Source: Citrobacter youngae ATCC 29220 (GTDB taxonomy: Bacteria; Pseudomonadota; Gammaproteobacteria; Enterobacterales; Enterobacteriaceae). Taken from it: a stretch of 64,000 bases of DNA. Where the stretch lies: positions 336,599-400,598 of the forward strand of contig NZ_GG730302.1 of the NCBI RefSeq assembly GCF_000155975.1. The letters run 5' to 3'. Under the pieces are notes generated by a model, which worked only from the letters and a program-made list of their open reading frames with translations, did no database searches and had not been told where the DNA came from. Below, piece by piece: positions 17,684 through 26,051 of this stretch (the first letter of the stretch is position 1; each line of letters begins with the position of its first letter). A program made the position numbers and the translations under genes.

Positions 17684-19391
17684 ACAATATCTTTCTTCAC
17701 TCAAAGAACGCAGTGAACTTGATGTTATACTACCAAGTTTATTGAGCCAAATGGGGCTTAATGTCTTTGCAAGGCCAATACGCGGCACTAATGAATATGG
17801 AGTTGATATTGCCGCCGTCGGTAAAATTAATCAGGATAAAGAATGCGTTTATTTATTCTCTGTGAAATCAGGGAATTTAACACGATCTACTTGGCATAGT
17901 GGTGCAACTGATCAAACCTTGCGCCCCTCATTAGAAAGTATTTTAGATTCGTACATTCCACACCGTCTCCCCCCTGAACATAAAAACAAACCTGTCGTAA
18001 TCTGTTTGTGCTTTGGTGGTGATATCCAAACAAATGTTAGACAAGAAGTAACTGGATTTACCAATAAATATACTACCGATAATATTTCTTTTGAAGAATG
18101 GAATGGCGACAAATTATCAGACCTGATTACAGAATATCTCTTGAATGAGGATTTATTACCCAAAAATTGGCAATCGTTACTTAGAAAATCAATAGCATTG
18201 CTTGATGAACCTACTTCATCTCATCAGAATTTTAGGAAGTTAGTTTTAGAAATATCTAAAACTATCGGAGAAGATGATAAATCACAAGTAAGGTTTATTA
18301 ATACGATCAATATTTGTTTATGGATTTTATATTCATGGTGCAGGGATGAAAATAATATTGAGTCCGCATATATATCTGCCGAATCTGCAATACTTTATGT
18401 TTGGGATGCGATCAATAAAAATTTCACTTTAAAGCAAAAAAATTCTTTCGATGAATTAATCTCAACATATCAAAAAATATCAGAAGAGTATGTACAAAAA
18501 TGCATACTACCATTTTGCAAAAATCTGCATGCCATATCCAGAGCCATTAATACCCGATGTTCTATCGATCTAAACATAAAACTATTCGACATTCTTGGTA
18601 GAGTTGCTATACATGCTGAATGGTTACTCTATAGATTACAGAAATCTCATATTGAATTTCCTCCTTCTGAAGGTGAAAATCAAGAGCAACTTGAGATTAG
18701 AAATCAAATTGAAAGGATTTCAAAAACAATTCAAGAACTTGTTTCTAAAAATCCTTTGTTGTTATCACCCTACAAAGATGATCAAGCTATAGATATAAGT
18801 CTGGCAGCGCACATTTTATTACAGAATTCAAATAATGATGTGTTCCTGCAAGATTGGATAAAAAACCTGGCTGACAGAATAATGTTTGCATACAAAGCCC
18901 ATATACCATCAATTTATATGCATACAACTACACTTAGAAATTATGAAGAAATTTTAGAATATAAAAATGATGATAACCATGAGTTACTACGTGAGAAATA
19001 TACGCAGGGAAGTATCCTATATCCCGCATTGATGATTCTTGCCGAAACATTAAAAAATTCAGAACTCAAAGCAGACTTAGTTGAGTTTTGTACTGAAAAC
19101 CTTAAACATTGCACGTTACAATATTGGTTTCCAAATCACACCTCAGAAAGCTATTATTATAATAATAAAGAAATACATGGCTCTGCCTTTTCAGAGATTA
19201 CGGAAACACAGTATTTTTCCATCCCAGACATCCTATTGGAGTGTAAAAGCAGTTCAATTGATAACTTATCTGCAATAAAGTATGGGTATGCCCCACTATT
19301 ACTCGTCGCCTCCAGACATTATAGATACCCTGTTCCCCTTCATTTTTTTACCGCTATTATTGAAGATTCTCTGGATACCAATAAATTGTAA
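17667..19391 (+). CDS. Unknown 574-aa protein with putative PD-(D/E)XK-like N-terminal domain
   Basis: I do not recognise a named family. The first about 120 residues read like a restriction-endonuclease fold: a helix with E17 (SELDVILPSLLSQMG), then YGVDIAAVG with D47, then a strand VYLFSVKSG with K67, spaced like the D...(E/Q/S)xK core of Mrr-type nucleases; the usual Glu/Gln is replaced by Ser65. Residues 180-574 are helical, of unknown fold. The start at ATG 17667 is preferred over the TTG at 17652 and overlaps the previous gene by 17 bases. A terminator-like hairpin follows. A defence-effector role is inference. Confidence 0.78.
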   Translation: MKLIIKQYLSSLKERSELDVILPSLLSQMGLNVFARPIRGTNEYGVDIAAVGKINQDKECVYLFSVKSGNLTRSTWHSGATDQTLRPSLESILDSYIPHRLPPEHKNKPVVICLCFGGDIQTNVRQEVTGFTNKYTTDNISFEEWNGDKLSDLITEYLLNEDLLPKNWQSLLRKSIALLDEPTSSHQNFRKLVLEISKTIGEDDKSQVRFINTINICLWILYSWCRDENNIESAYISAESAILYVWDAINKNFTLKQKNSFDELISTYQKISEEYVQKCILPFCKNLHAISRAINTRCSIDLNIKLFDILGRVAIHAEWLLYRLQKSHIEFPPSEGENQEQLEIRNQIERISKTIQELVSKNPLLLSPYKDDQAIDISLAAHILLQNSNNDVFLQDWIKNLADRIMFAYKAHIPSIYMHTTTLRNYEEILEYKNDDNHELLREKYTQGSILYPALMILAETLKNSELKADLVEFCTENLKHCTLQYWFPNHTSESYYYNNKEIHGSAFSEITETQYFSIPDILLECKSSSIDNLSAIKYGYAPLLLVASRHYRYPVPLHFFTAIIEDSLDTNKL

Positions 19392-19412
19392 TATCCTCAT
19401 CTTCATTTTAGT

Positions 19413-19445
19413 AAGCCGCACAATTGTCATAAGTTGGCGGCTTTT
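19413..19445 (+). terminator. Terminator after the two-gene cargo
   Basis: AAGCCGC at 19413 pairs with GCGGCTT at 19437 and the right arm runs into TTTT. The loop is 17 bases. It lies 22 bases after the stop of the second cargo gene and just before the insertion sequence, so the two genes keep a complete transcription unit. Confidence 0.6.
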
Positions 19446-19475
19446 AACACTCAAATGGGTGTAAGTATCCCAGCT

Positions 19476-20360
19476 TTAGTTCCACACACTTTTTGAGAGT
19501 TCCGGGTTTTCAGCCATCAGCCGGTACTCTTCCGGCGTCAGGTTGTTCAGGGATTCATGAGGTCGCTCGTTGTTATATTCCATCAGCCAGCGTCCGGTGA
19601 TTTCTCGTGCTTCATTCAGTGTTCTGAACAGGTAAAAATCCAGGATTTCTGTCCGGTATGTCCGGTTGAACCGTTCGATAAACGCATTTTGCGTCGGCTT
19701 ACCCGGCTTGATAAATTCGAGCTGCACGCCATGTTCTTCGGCCCATTGTGCCAGCGCCAGTGAGACCAGTTCTGGCCCGTTGTCCATCCGCATCTTCAGC
19801 GGGTAGCCGCGGTTTGCCACGATCCTGTCCAGTACCCGGATGACTCGCTGAGCCGGGATATTCAGGTCGATTTCTATCGCCAGTGCTTCGCGGTTAAAAT
19901 CATCCACCACATTGAAGGTCCGGAAGCGTCTGCCGCAGACCAGCGCGTCGTGCATAAAATCGATGGACCAGCTCTGGTTTAACGCTTGCGGTGTCGCCAG
20001 TGGTGCTGGATTACGCACTGGCAGCCGCTGTTTTCCCTTGCGACGAAAATTCAGTTTCAGCAGGCAGTAAATCCGGTGAACACGTTTATGGTTCCAGGTA
20101 TTGCCCTGCCTGCGCAGCAGCTGGAACAACTTCTTAAAACCGTAGCGCGGATAGCGTTCTGCCAGTTCAGTCAGTGCACAGATCACCGGTTCATCACGTC
20201 GGGTATCGGGCTGGTAAAAATAGACCGTCCTGCTCAGCGATAACGTCCTGCAGGCCTGGCGTAAACTCATGGCAAATTGTGCCGTCAGATAGCTGACGAG
20301 TTCACGCTTTATCGCTGGTTTTAAAGCTTTTTTTCGATGACGTCTTTCAGTGCCCGGCAC
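19476..20360 (-). CDS. IS3-family transposase OrfB (DDE domain)
   Basis: 294 aa reading with an IS3-type integrase core: first Asp in SWSIDFMHD, second in MRMDNGPELVS, and Glu in NAFIERFNRTYR, the DDE triad. An N-terminal HTH_21 region (QACRTLSLSRTVYFY) precedes the core. It overlaps orfA (20321-20608) in another frame by 40 bases, so the active transposase is probably made as an OrfAB fusion by -1 frameshifting. The catalytic residues look intact. Confidence 0.9.
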   Translation of the reverse strand: MPGTERRHRKKALKPAIKRELVSYLTAQFAMSLRQACRTLSLSRTVYFYQPDTRRDEPVICALTELAERYPRYGFKKLFQLLRRQGNTWNHKRVHRIYCLLKLNFRRKGKQRLPVRNPAPLATPQALNQSWSIDFMHDALVCGRRFRTFNVVDDFNREALAIEIDLNIPAQRVIRVLDRIVANRGYPLKMRMDNGPELVSLALAQWAEEHGVQLEFIKPGKPTQNAFIERFNRTYRTEILDFYLFRTLNEAREITGRWLMEYNNERPHESLNNLTPEEYRLMAENPELSKSVWN

Positions 20361-20608
20361 TCAAGGCTGAGATCAGCAAACATCTGTTTCAGACGTCGAT
20401 TCTCATCCTCAAGGTCTTTGATTTTTTTAATATCGGCCGCTTCCATCCCGCCATATTTTGCCTTCCAGTTGTAATAACTGGCTTCCGAAATAGCGGCCTC
20501 ACGGCACACATCCTTGACGGTACGTCCGGCTTCGACGGACTTCAATACGGCGATGATCTGGTGTTCAGTGAATCGGATCTTACGCATAGCGATCTCCTCA
20601 GGGGACAT
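20321..20608 (-). CDS. IS3-family OrfA (HTH protein)
   Basis: 95 aa with the transposase_8 HTH typical of IS3 elements (FTEHQIIAVLKSVEAGRTVKDVCREAAISEASYYNWKAKYGG), followed by a leucine-zipper-like tail (IKDLEDENRRLKQMFADL). It binds the element ends and regulates transposition. MRKIRF, preceded by GGAGATCGCT, is the probable start; the longer reading adds seven residues. Confidence 0.85.
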   Translation of the reverse strand: MSPEEIAMRKIRFTEHQIIAVLKSVEAGRTVKDVCREAAISEASYYNWKAKYGGMEAADIKKIKDLEDENRRLKQMFADLSLECRALKDVIEKKL

Positions 20609-20738
20609 AATCAGTATGTCGGAAGATCTCTAAAAGTGAATGGGCCGTTTTGCCGGGATGCTTACATGATAACTGTAAGATGATAGAATTAAATTTATAT
20701 TGATAGATCTATTCCGAACTGAATGATAAGGAGAGTTT

Positions 20739-21268
20739 ATGATCCACGAGTCAAGTTATTGGAAGAATGATCTTTTAAAACTGGCTAACCGATTAGAGCT
20801 AAGATTGATTCAAACCAGATGGGGAGAAAAGAATTTTTATACAATAGAAAAAGAAATATTTATTGGTTTTTATTCCATCCGCAAATTAATAGAATCCCAA
20901 AAAGTATCTGACTCCATAAAATCAAAGGCATATGAACTTAAAGAATTTCCATATAATGGAAATCACGCATCTATTATAGATCCTTATAAGTTAACAGATT
21001 ATTCTTTCAATAAAGCAAAAACATCAAAAATCAGCATAGCATCATTATGCAATCAATTTATCCACAGTTATCACTTCGTTCCATTTATTCCTAACGGAAA
21101 AATTTTATTGGTGTATTCTTCTGCTCTGACTATAAACGGGCAACAGGTCTATATTTTATAACTTTGTTTGATATTGTAGACATTTTTAGATGTGTGGGTA
21201 AAAATTATCCATCATCTATGCATGTTATGCGCACTCAAAATGGAAAAATCATCACAGAAATAGAATGA
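20739..21268 (+). pseudogene. Unknown small gene split by a single-base frameshift
   Basis: The first reading gives 140 aa from an ATG with AAGGAG upstream and stops at 21161. From 21158 the +1-shifted frame continues smoothly (ITLFDIVDIFRCVGKNYPSS) to a TGA at 21266-21268. One extra T in the run at 21154-21157 would restore a protein of about 176 aa. The family is not recognised. Either the gene is recently broken, or the T-run was under-called during sequencing. It is AT-rich island cargo between the insertion sequence and the OLD nuclease gene. Confidence 0.6.
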
Positions 21269-21380
21269 ATGAGTTAATAGTGAGTGATATTTATCATATC
21301 TAAGTTGAATAGTTATACTATAGCCTGAAAAGTAAAAATTTACAGGCTATATTTCAACAAGAAAGGTGATAACTGATAAT

Positions 21381-23120
21381 TTAATGATCGCAAATTTCTT
21401 TTAGATACTTAATGATCGGTACTTTATGAATATCGACATGCCCTAAATTTGGCTTTAAAATTTTCTTCCAGTATAGATTTGCGTTATAAGGTTTACTCTT
21501 GTCACTTGTTTGAACAAAACGCAAGTCTTCAGGGACACTATCATTTTGATGTGCAGGCTCGAATGTTGTCGAATGAACCCTTAATATACCAACAAGATTT
21601 TGATTTTTAGACTTATCAAGTTGATATTGTTCAGAAATTGTTTTTTGAATCCCTTTATCAAAAAAAGGACATCCATTAACATCATGACTAACAATAGTAG
21701 CTTGATCAGTATCAAATATGGCATGGTATTTAATATTAAATTTAGAAAATATTTTCTGATAAAAAGGAATATTATTTACTGTGCCACAGTTTAATATAAA
21801 TATATTTTTGTTAGTTTGTTGCTCCTGTAAATAGGCTCTTGAGATAATTTCCTCTGTAGGCCCTTCGATAAGTACTACCTCATCAGCATAAAATGATTCG
21901 CACATAAATGGATTGAACCTAAGAACCTCATACATTTCTTGTTTGAGCTCTTCATCTGTTTTTATATCTTTTGCTTCTTTTAAAAAAGAGTCGTTTATTT
22001 GGAATATTTTAGTCCCATTACTGGTTTTAACAAGTCTAATTATTGAAGATTTTGGTTTAGATATGTCGATCATTGTTGGTGAATGGGAAGCACATAGCAC
22101 TTGATAAGGTAAATCTTCAGTACTTACTTGATAAATTAGCTCCCTTAACTCCTTAACCATTTTTGGATAAAGGAAAAGCTCTGGTTCCTCAAAAAGAACC
22201 ATATAATCTTTCCTACCAGCTCTCCTTTCGAATTTTTCAGCTACATCTTTCATTAACAATAATGTGAAAATAGCCGTGCGAATTGTTCCATGCCCTACAC
22301 TATTGTGTGAACAAGGAATTTCATCATCTCTTTCTCCATCAATTGTAGTCTTGACAAACTCTATATCAAATTCTTTCCCAAGTTTGTTTTCTGTCCACGC
22401 TAATCGTTCTTTTATATCTTTAAATGCTATACGAGTATCATCAAATATTTTCTTAAAATAGTCATTTACGGAATCTTGATAAGATGCAATTGTTTCTGTG
22501 TTATACATTTTATCTTGAAGCTCTTTTATTTTAGCCCTGGCATCTTCTAATTCCTGAAGTTCAGCAACTTTCAAAGTACTTTCGGCCATGGTTTTTAATA
22601 TTTCATTTAATGTCTTCTTAGCTTCCTCTTCAGTAGGCATTGCTTTAATAAATATGGGTTTTGGCATACATGACTGAAAGACCCTATGCAACCCTATAGA
22701 GGCATACCCAATTTCTTCATAAGAATTTTTTTCATAATCGAACGTGTAATTTTTGACTTTTACTTTTCCCTTTTCAAGGAACCATATTTTCTTTATTCTT
22801 ATATTATTATTAACTGCGTATTTTTTATAACTTTCCTTTTGTTTAGGTGCATTCGTTTCAATTCTATCTCGATCTAGTGTATCGAGCTCAACCTCTAACT
22901 CAAACTCTATGCTATTTTGTAAATTTTTCCTGTAAAAATCATCATTAGAAGGTTCCTCATCATTATAAAAAAACTCGTATGCTTTGAGAAAACTTGATTT
23001 CCCTGCATTATTCTGCCCATATATAAATAGCGTATTTGTGTCCTTGAATATTATTTTGTTTATATCAAGACCTCCAGATATCCCACGAAAATTATTAACT
23101 GCAAAGAAAGTTATTTTCAT
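21381..23120 (-). CDS. OLD-family ATP-dependent endonuclease (AAA ATPase plus TOPRIM)
   Basis: 579 aa from the ATG at 23120. The N terminus MKITFFAVNNFRGISG and Walker A FIYGQNNAGKSS (K41, S42) mark an ABC/SMC-like ATPase. A helical insertion follows, then a GHGTIRTA segment and Walker B VLFEEPELFLYPKM, with a downstream His in CASHSP. The C-terminal half is a TOPRIM nuclease domain with VVLIEGPTEE and AIFDTDQA. These are features of OLD nucleases, several of which block phage growth. No UvrD-type helicase is adjacent, so it resembles a stand-alone (class 1) OLD protein rather than the Gabija pair. Confidence 0.85.
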   Translation of the reverse strand: MKITFFAVNNFRGISGGLDINKIIFKDTNTLFIYGQNNAGKSSFLKAYEFFYNDEEPSNDDFYRKNLQNSIEFELEVELDTLDRDRIETNAPKQKESYKKYAVNNNIRIKKIWFLEKGKVKVKNYTFDYEKNSYEEIGYASIGLHRVFQSCMPKPIFIKAMPTEEEAKKTLNEILKTMAESTLKVAELQELEDARAKIKELQDKMYNTETIASYQDSVNDYFKKIFDDTRIAFKDIKERLAWTENKLGKEFDIEFVKTTIDGERDDEIPCSHNSVGHGTIRTAIFTLLLMKDVAEKFERRAGRKDYMVLFEEPELFLYPKMVKELRELIYQVSTEDLPYQVLCASHSPTMIDISKPKSSIIRLVKTSNGTKIFQINDSFLKEAKDIKTDEELKQEMYEVLRFNPFMCESFYADEVVLIEGPTEEIISRAYLQEQQTNKNIFILNCGTVNNIPFYQKIFSKFNIKYHAIFDTDQATIVSHDVNGCPFFDKGIQKTISEQYQLDKSKNQNLVGILRVHSTTFEPAHQNDSVPEDLRFVQTSDKSKPYNANLYWKKILKPNLGHVDIHKVPIIKYLKEICDH

Positions 23121-23284
23121 CTTAATGCCTTGTGTCAGTAAAAACACAACAATAGCAATTAATGGAATTTGTTAAATGTCCTATTTTCAAATAGTTGCGT
23201 AAGATCAAACTCACACAAAATAATTTATACGTAATTCGGATGTTCTCAATTGTGCGTGGCTTTTCTCCATAATTTTGCGTTATA

Positions 23285-23582
23285 TTGGTCACGTTGCGGC
23301 AAAACTGCAACCGGAATTGGCGTTCCGAATTATCACGAGTGTCGGTAGCGATGTTTGCAGTGCTACTGGCGCGGCCTGCGCTCGCCCTTTCAATGGTGGC
23401 TCAGGCAGGGGCTTCGAAAGAAGCGCCGGGTCGTGATAACCGGTACGCCAACCCTGTCTGGGTCACCACCAGTGAGCCTGGCGTCTCCGGTGGTGGCGTT
23501 AACCTGCTTATCACGAAGCGGAGCGTTGCGTATGTGCCCTGTCCTGCTGTCCCCGTCGCATTTGCCTCCGCCGGAGGTATCT
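23285..23582 (+). other. P4-element leader (ash/icd-like region)
   Basis: GC-rich segment running from CGTTGCGGCAAAACTGCAAC through TCACGAGTGTCGGTAGCGAT to the small gene at 23583. I recall near-identical leader DNA in many P4-like islands, usually annotated as ash or icd-like short reading frames and overlapping the P4-type antisense immunity region. A plus-strand frame (23285-23626) is open, but its coding status is doubtful. Together with 23121-23284, an AT-rich promoter stretch for the OLD gene, it fills the gap without a confident gene. Confidence 0.4.
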
Positions 23583-23786
23583 ATGAAAATTACGATAGAA
23601 CAACCCTCAGCCAGAGAATTGGTTGATCGCTCCCGGGTTCTTGTGCATGTGATGGTTGATAATCCTGATGAAATCGGCCCGAACTATGTGCTTTTGCTCG
23701 TTCTGGCTGAACAGTTGCAGCAACTACGCGATATCTTTGAAGAGGATGAAGTCCGAAGGCTGAGGGACGAAAAATTACCTCGGTAA
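23583..23786 (+). CDS. Small P4-island protein, unknown function
   Basis: 67 aa starting MKITIEQPSARELVDRSRVL from an ATG preceded by GGAGG (CCGGAGGTATCT). The protein is acidic and probably helical (LLLVLAEQLQQLRDIFEEDEVRRLRDEK). Genes of this size and position are common upstream of the replication genes of P4-like elements, but no function is known to me. It is shorter than the surrounding open frame and was chosen because of its strong ribosome site. Confidence 0.6.
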   Translation: MKITIEQPSARELVDRSRVLVHVMVDNPDEIGPNYVLLLVLAEQLQQLRDIFEEDEVRRLRDEKLPR

Positions 23787-23844
23787 TTACCTACCTCTTA
23801 CAGCATCAGGGAAGATGCTGTCCTTGCCTCGAGCCCCCAAATTA

Positions 23845-24030
23845 TCCCCCACTTTCTTTTCCCTGGCAGGCTCCCCCATTTTCTGGGACAAAAAACAGAA
23901 AAACCAGCACTGGCGCGGCATTGGGTGAAATCCCCCACCTTTCCCGGCTAAATACGAAAATAGTGGGGGACAACGTGACTTTCCGGCATATTTCCCCCAC
24001 TGTTCAGGTATCCCCCCATTATTCCCCCAC
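23845..24030. repeat. Iteron-like cluster of TCCCCCA(C/T) repeats
   Basis: Seven copies of TCCCCCA followed by C or T occur at 23845, 23872, 23931, 23963 (inverted), 23993, 24012 and 24023. Spacings are 11-59 bases. The cluster occupies the gap after the small 67-aa gene and runs into the 3' end of the RepA-like ATPase gene. Clustered short repeats beside a replication gene suggest an origin or a binding array. The spacing is irregular, so this remains a candidate. Confidence 0.5.
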
Positions 24031-25065
24031 ATCAGCCAGTCGGATCTCTTCACCATCGAGAACAATCAATTGCTCGCGCAGCAGCTTTTCAAGCCAGCGG
24101 GAAAATTTCTTATCCACGTTCATACCTCTGGCACGCAGGTCGTCGCGCAGCAGTGCCCGCGTACAGGACTGGTTCTGACTGATACGCTGATTTATACATT
24201 TCCAGAGAGCGGCATGGTTATGCGTCATATAGGGCACACCGGATGTGGCGGGACTGTCATCGTCGTCCGGTCGCCGGGGCACATCATTCAGCACCAGAGA
24301 TGTCACTGGCTCACCATCATCATCAATACAGATTTCCGCTTCACTAAGGTCGTAGGCGGTAACTTCCGGCATTTCTGCGTCTTTCATTTTAGTACAGCTC
24401 AGGGTGATAGCGTTGCGGCGACCTTCACGACGAACATTGAACTCCGCGTCCAGTGCCGCCTGAAAGGCACTGGAGCCACGAGCACCACGGTCCTGATCCT
24501 TACCGGAATGATGAACAATCAGCATGGTGGAATGCGTATGGTAACGAATGGCATCGCAGCCCTGAATAAACGCCCCCATATCCCGCGCGGTATTCTCGTC
24601 TGAACTGCCAAAACAACGGGCCAGTGTATCCAGGATAATCAGCCTGACCGGCATCCCTGTCAGTTGCAAAATATCCTGCGCCGCGAGGATGACTTGCTGA
24701 ACGCTCCCGGGGGTGGCCGGAAATACCGGGCAGTCAACACGAAACATATTATCGAGCACCATTTCATCATTTACGCAAAGTTCCCAGGCGCGGATACGAC
24801 GTGACACGCCGGTTCCTCCTTCTCCGGCAATAAACAGCACTGCGCCCTGACTGACACGTCTGCCACTCCATGGTTTTCCGCTGGCAACATGACATGCCAG
24901 TGAAACAGCCAGAAAGGACTTAAACGAGCCACCTGGGCCATAAATGCTGCACAGCGCCCCGGCGGGGATCAGTCCTTTCACCAGATAGTCCTGACTGATA
25001 TTAAACCCTTCCGAGCCTCTGCGCAGCGGAAGGGAGGTGGTTAGTGCGTGGGTGAGTTCGGACAT
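24019..25065 (-). CDS. RepA-like AAA_25 replicative ATPase
   Basis: 348 aa RecA-fold ATPase. Walker A lies in IYGPGGSFKSFLAVSLACHV and Walker B in RLIILDTLARCF, with a sensor-like HHSGKDQDRGARGSSAF. The family includes the RepA hexameric helicase of RSF1010-type plasmids and is common in P4-like satellites. It would unwind DNA during element replication together with the primase gene just upstream (11-base gap). GTG at 25068 is an alternative start one codon earlier. The C-terminal region is poorly conserved and probably binds DNA. Confidence 0.82.
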   Translation of the reverse strand: MSELTHALTTSLPLRRGSEGFNISQDYLVKGLIPAGALCSIYGPGGSFKSFLAVSLACHVASGKPWSGRRVSQGAVLFIAGEGGTGVSRRIRAWELCVNDEMVLDNMFRVDCPVFPATPGSVQQVILAAQDILQLTGMPVRLIILDTLARCFGSSDENTARDMGAFIQGCDAIRYHTHSTMLIVHHSGKDQDRGARGSSAFQAALDAEFNVRREGRRNAITLSCTKMKDAEMPEVTAYDLSEAEICIDDDGEPVTSLVLNDVPRRPDDDDSPATSGVPYMTHNHAALWKCINQRISQNQSCTRALLRDDLRARGMNVDKKFSRWLEKLLREQLIVLDGEEIRLADVGE

Positions 25066-25076
25066 CACTATAGCCT

Positions 25077-26051
25077 TTAATTATTGAAGAGTTCCCGGGC
25101 AAAAGCATTACGAGAGGCAGCTTTACCGTGGTGTCGGTAAAATTCATCCCAGTCGCTCATTTCATTACCGGGAGGCATCACCAGCCTGCCATTTACGGCA
25201 ATGGCCGCAGCCTGCGCATTCAATAGCCCGGTATTATTTTGGCTACGGAAATCATTATCGCCAGCCAGGATAAAGCAACAACCCGGCCACTGCGCCCGGC
25301 AGGCCACCGCAACATTTTTCAGGTTATTTGCTGACATTGCCGCGACGACAGGGAAAGGGTGAAGGCAGGAGACAGCCAGTGCCGTGGCATACCCTTCCGT
25401 AATGATGAGACCTTCCGGCGGTGTGACGTCCGGCTTCCAGGGCTCGGGAAAACCGTTATCGGTCGCCTGGTGAACCGGGCAAAAACATGCTTTCAGCAGG
25501 CTACCGGGCAGCAGGTATTTTTTCCCTCCCGGATGAATGAACTGGGCCCCCGTTAGCCGCATGCCAGTATCCCTGAGCGGCAGTACCAGCGTTCCGGCAC
25601 CAAAGTGAAACCCGCCGATAGTCCGGCTGCTGTGTTCTGTCAGAAGCCACTGGCGGCGCTGCCAGCCACGTTTTGCCAGGTATGGCGCTTCGCCTGGCTG
25701 GCAGTGACGCAGCAGGGCTTTTACCCGGGCATCCATGTTTCCGGCCTGCCATTTTTCCCTGGCTGGCGGAACCAGAGGTTCCGGACTCAGCTCCCATATT
25801 TTGCGTGCCGCCCGGACCAGGTTACAACCGAAGACCCGGGCTACCAGATCAAGTCCGTCACCAGCGCCACACTGGTTACAGAACCATGTCCCGCGCCCGT
25901 CCAGGTCATCCATCCTGAAGCGATCCTTTCCCCCGCAACAGGGACAGGGGCCGTGACGATGGGCAGGCGGCACAACGATACCCAGTTGCTCATATATCAT
26001 CGGCCACTGATGGCGGGCACTGGCGGTAATATCCGAAACGTAACGGCTCAT
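25077..26051 (-). CDS. P4-type TOPRIM primase
   Basis: 324 aa. The N terminus has a zinc ribbon CPCCGGKDRFRM...WFCNQCGAGDG of the kind in the P4 alpha protein and DnaG-like primases. The central and C-terminal part contains a TOPRIM domain: GLIITEGYATALAV with the conserved Glu, and FILAGDNDF with the acidic DxD-like pair. It probably makes primers for element replication with the adjacent helicase-type ATPase; in P4 these activities are fused, here split. Its ATG overlaps the AlpA-like gene stop (ATGA). Confidence 0.85.
   Translation of the reverse strand: MSRYVSDITASARHQWPMIYEQLGIVVPPAHRHGPCPCCGGKDRFRMDDLDGRGTWFCNQCGAGDGLDLVARVFGCNLVRAARKIWELSPEPLVPPAREKWQAGNMDARVKALLRHCQPGEAPYLAKRGWQRRQWLLTEHSSRTIGGFHFGAGTLVLPLRDTGMRLTGAQFIHPGGKKYLLPGSLLKACFCPVHQATDNGFPEPWKPDVTPPEGLIITEGYATALAVSCLHPFPVVAAMSANNLKNVAVACRAQWPGCCFILAGDNDFRSQNNTGLLNAQAAAIAVNGRLVMPPGNEMSDWDEFYRHHGKAASRNAFARELFNN

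Larger units (their letters stand above)
19460..20666 (-). mobile_element. IS3-family insertion sequence (IS407-like group)
   Basis: A 1,207-base element with imperfect terminal inverted repeats: TGTAAGTATCCCAGC at the left end and TGTAAGCATCCCGGC (reverse complement) at the right. It carries overlapping orfA and orfB in the usual IS3 arrangement. No target duplication is evident in the flanks, so one end may have decayed or an adjacent deletion occurred. It lies between the two-gene cargo and a small gene and does not interrupt a recognisable reading frame. Confidence 0.85.

Noticed and set aside
21381-23120. Gabija (GajA-GajB) system
   Set aside because: The OLD protein has no adjacent UvrD-like helicase gene; the neighbours are a small unknown gene and P4 leader DNA.
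23845-24030. CRISPR array
   Set aside because: The repeats are only 7-8 bases, irregularly spaced, one inverted, and no cas genes are present anywhere in the window.
23787-24065. 92-aa minus-strand frame over the TCCCCCA array
   Set aside because: Its composition reflects the repeats (Gly/Trp-rich), and it overlaps the RepA-like gene in another frame.
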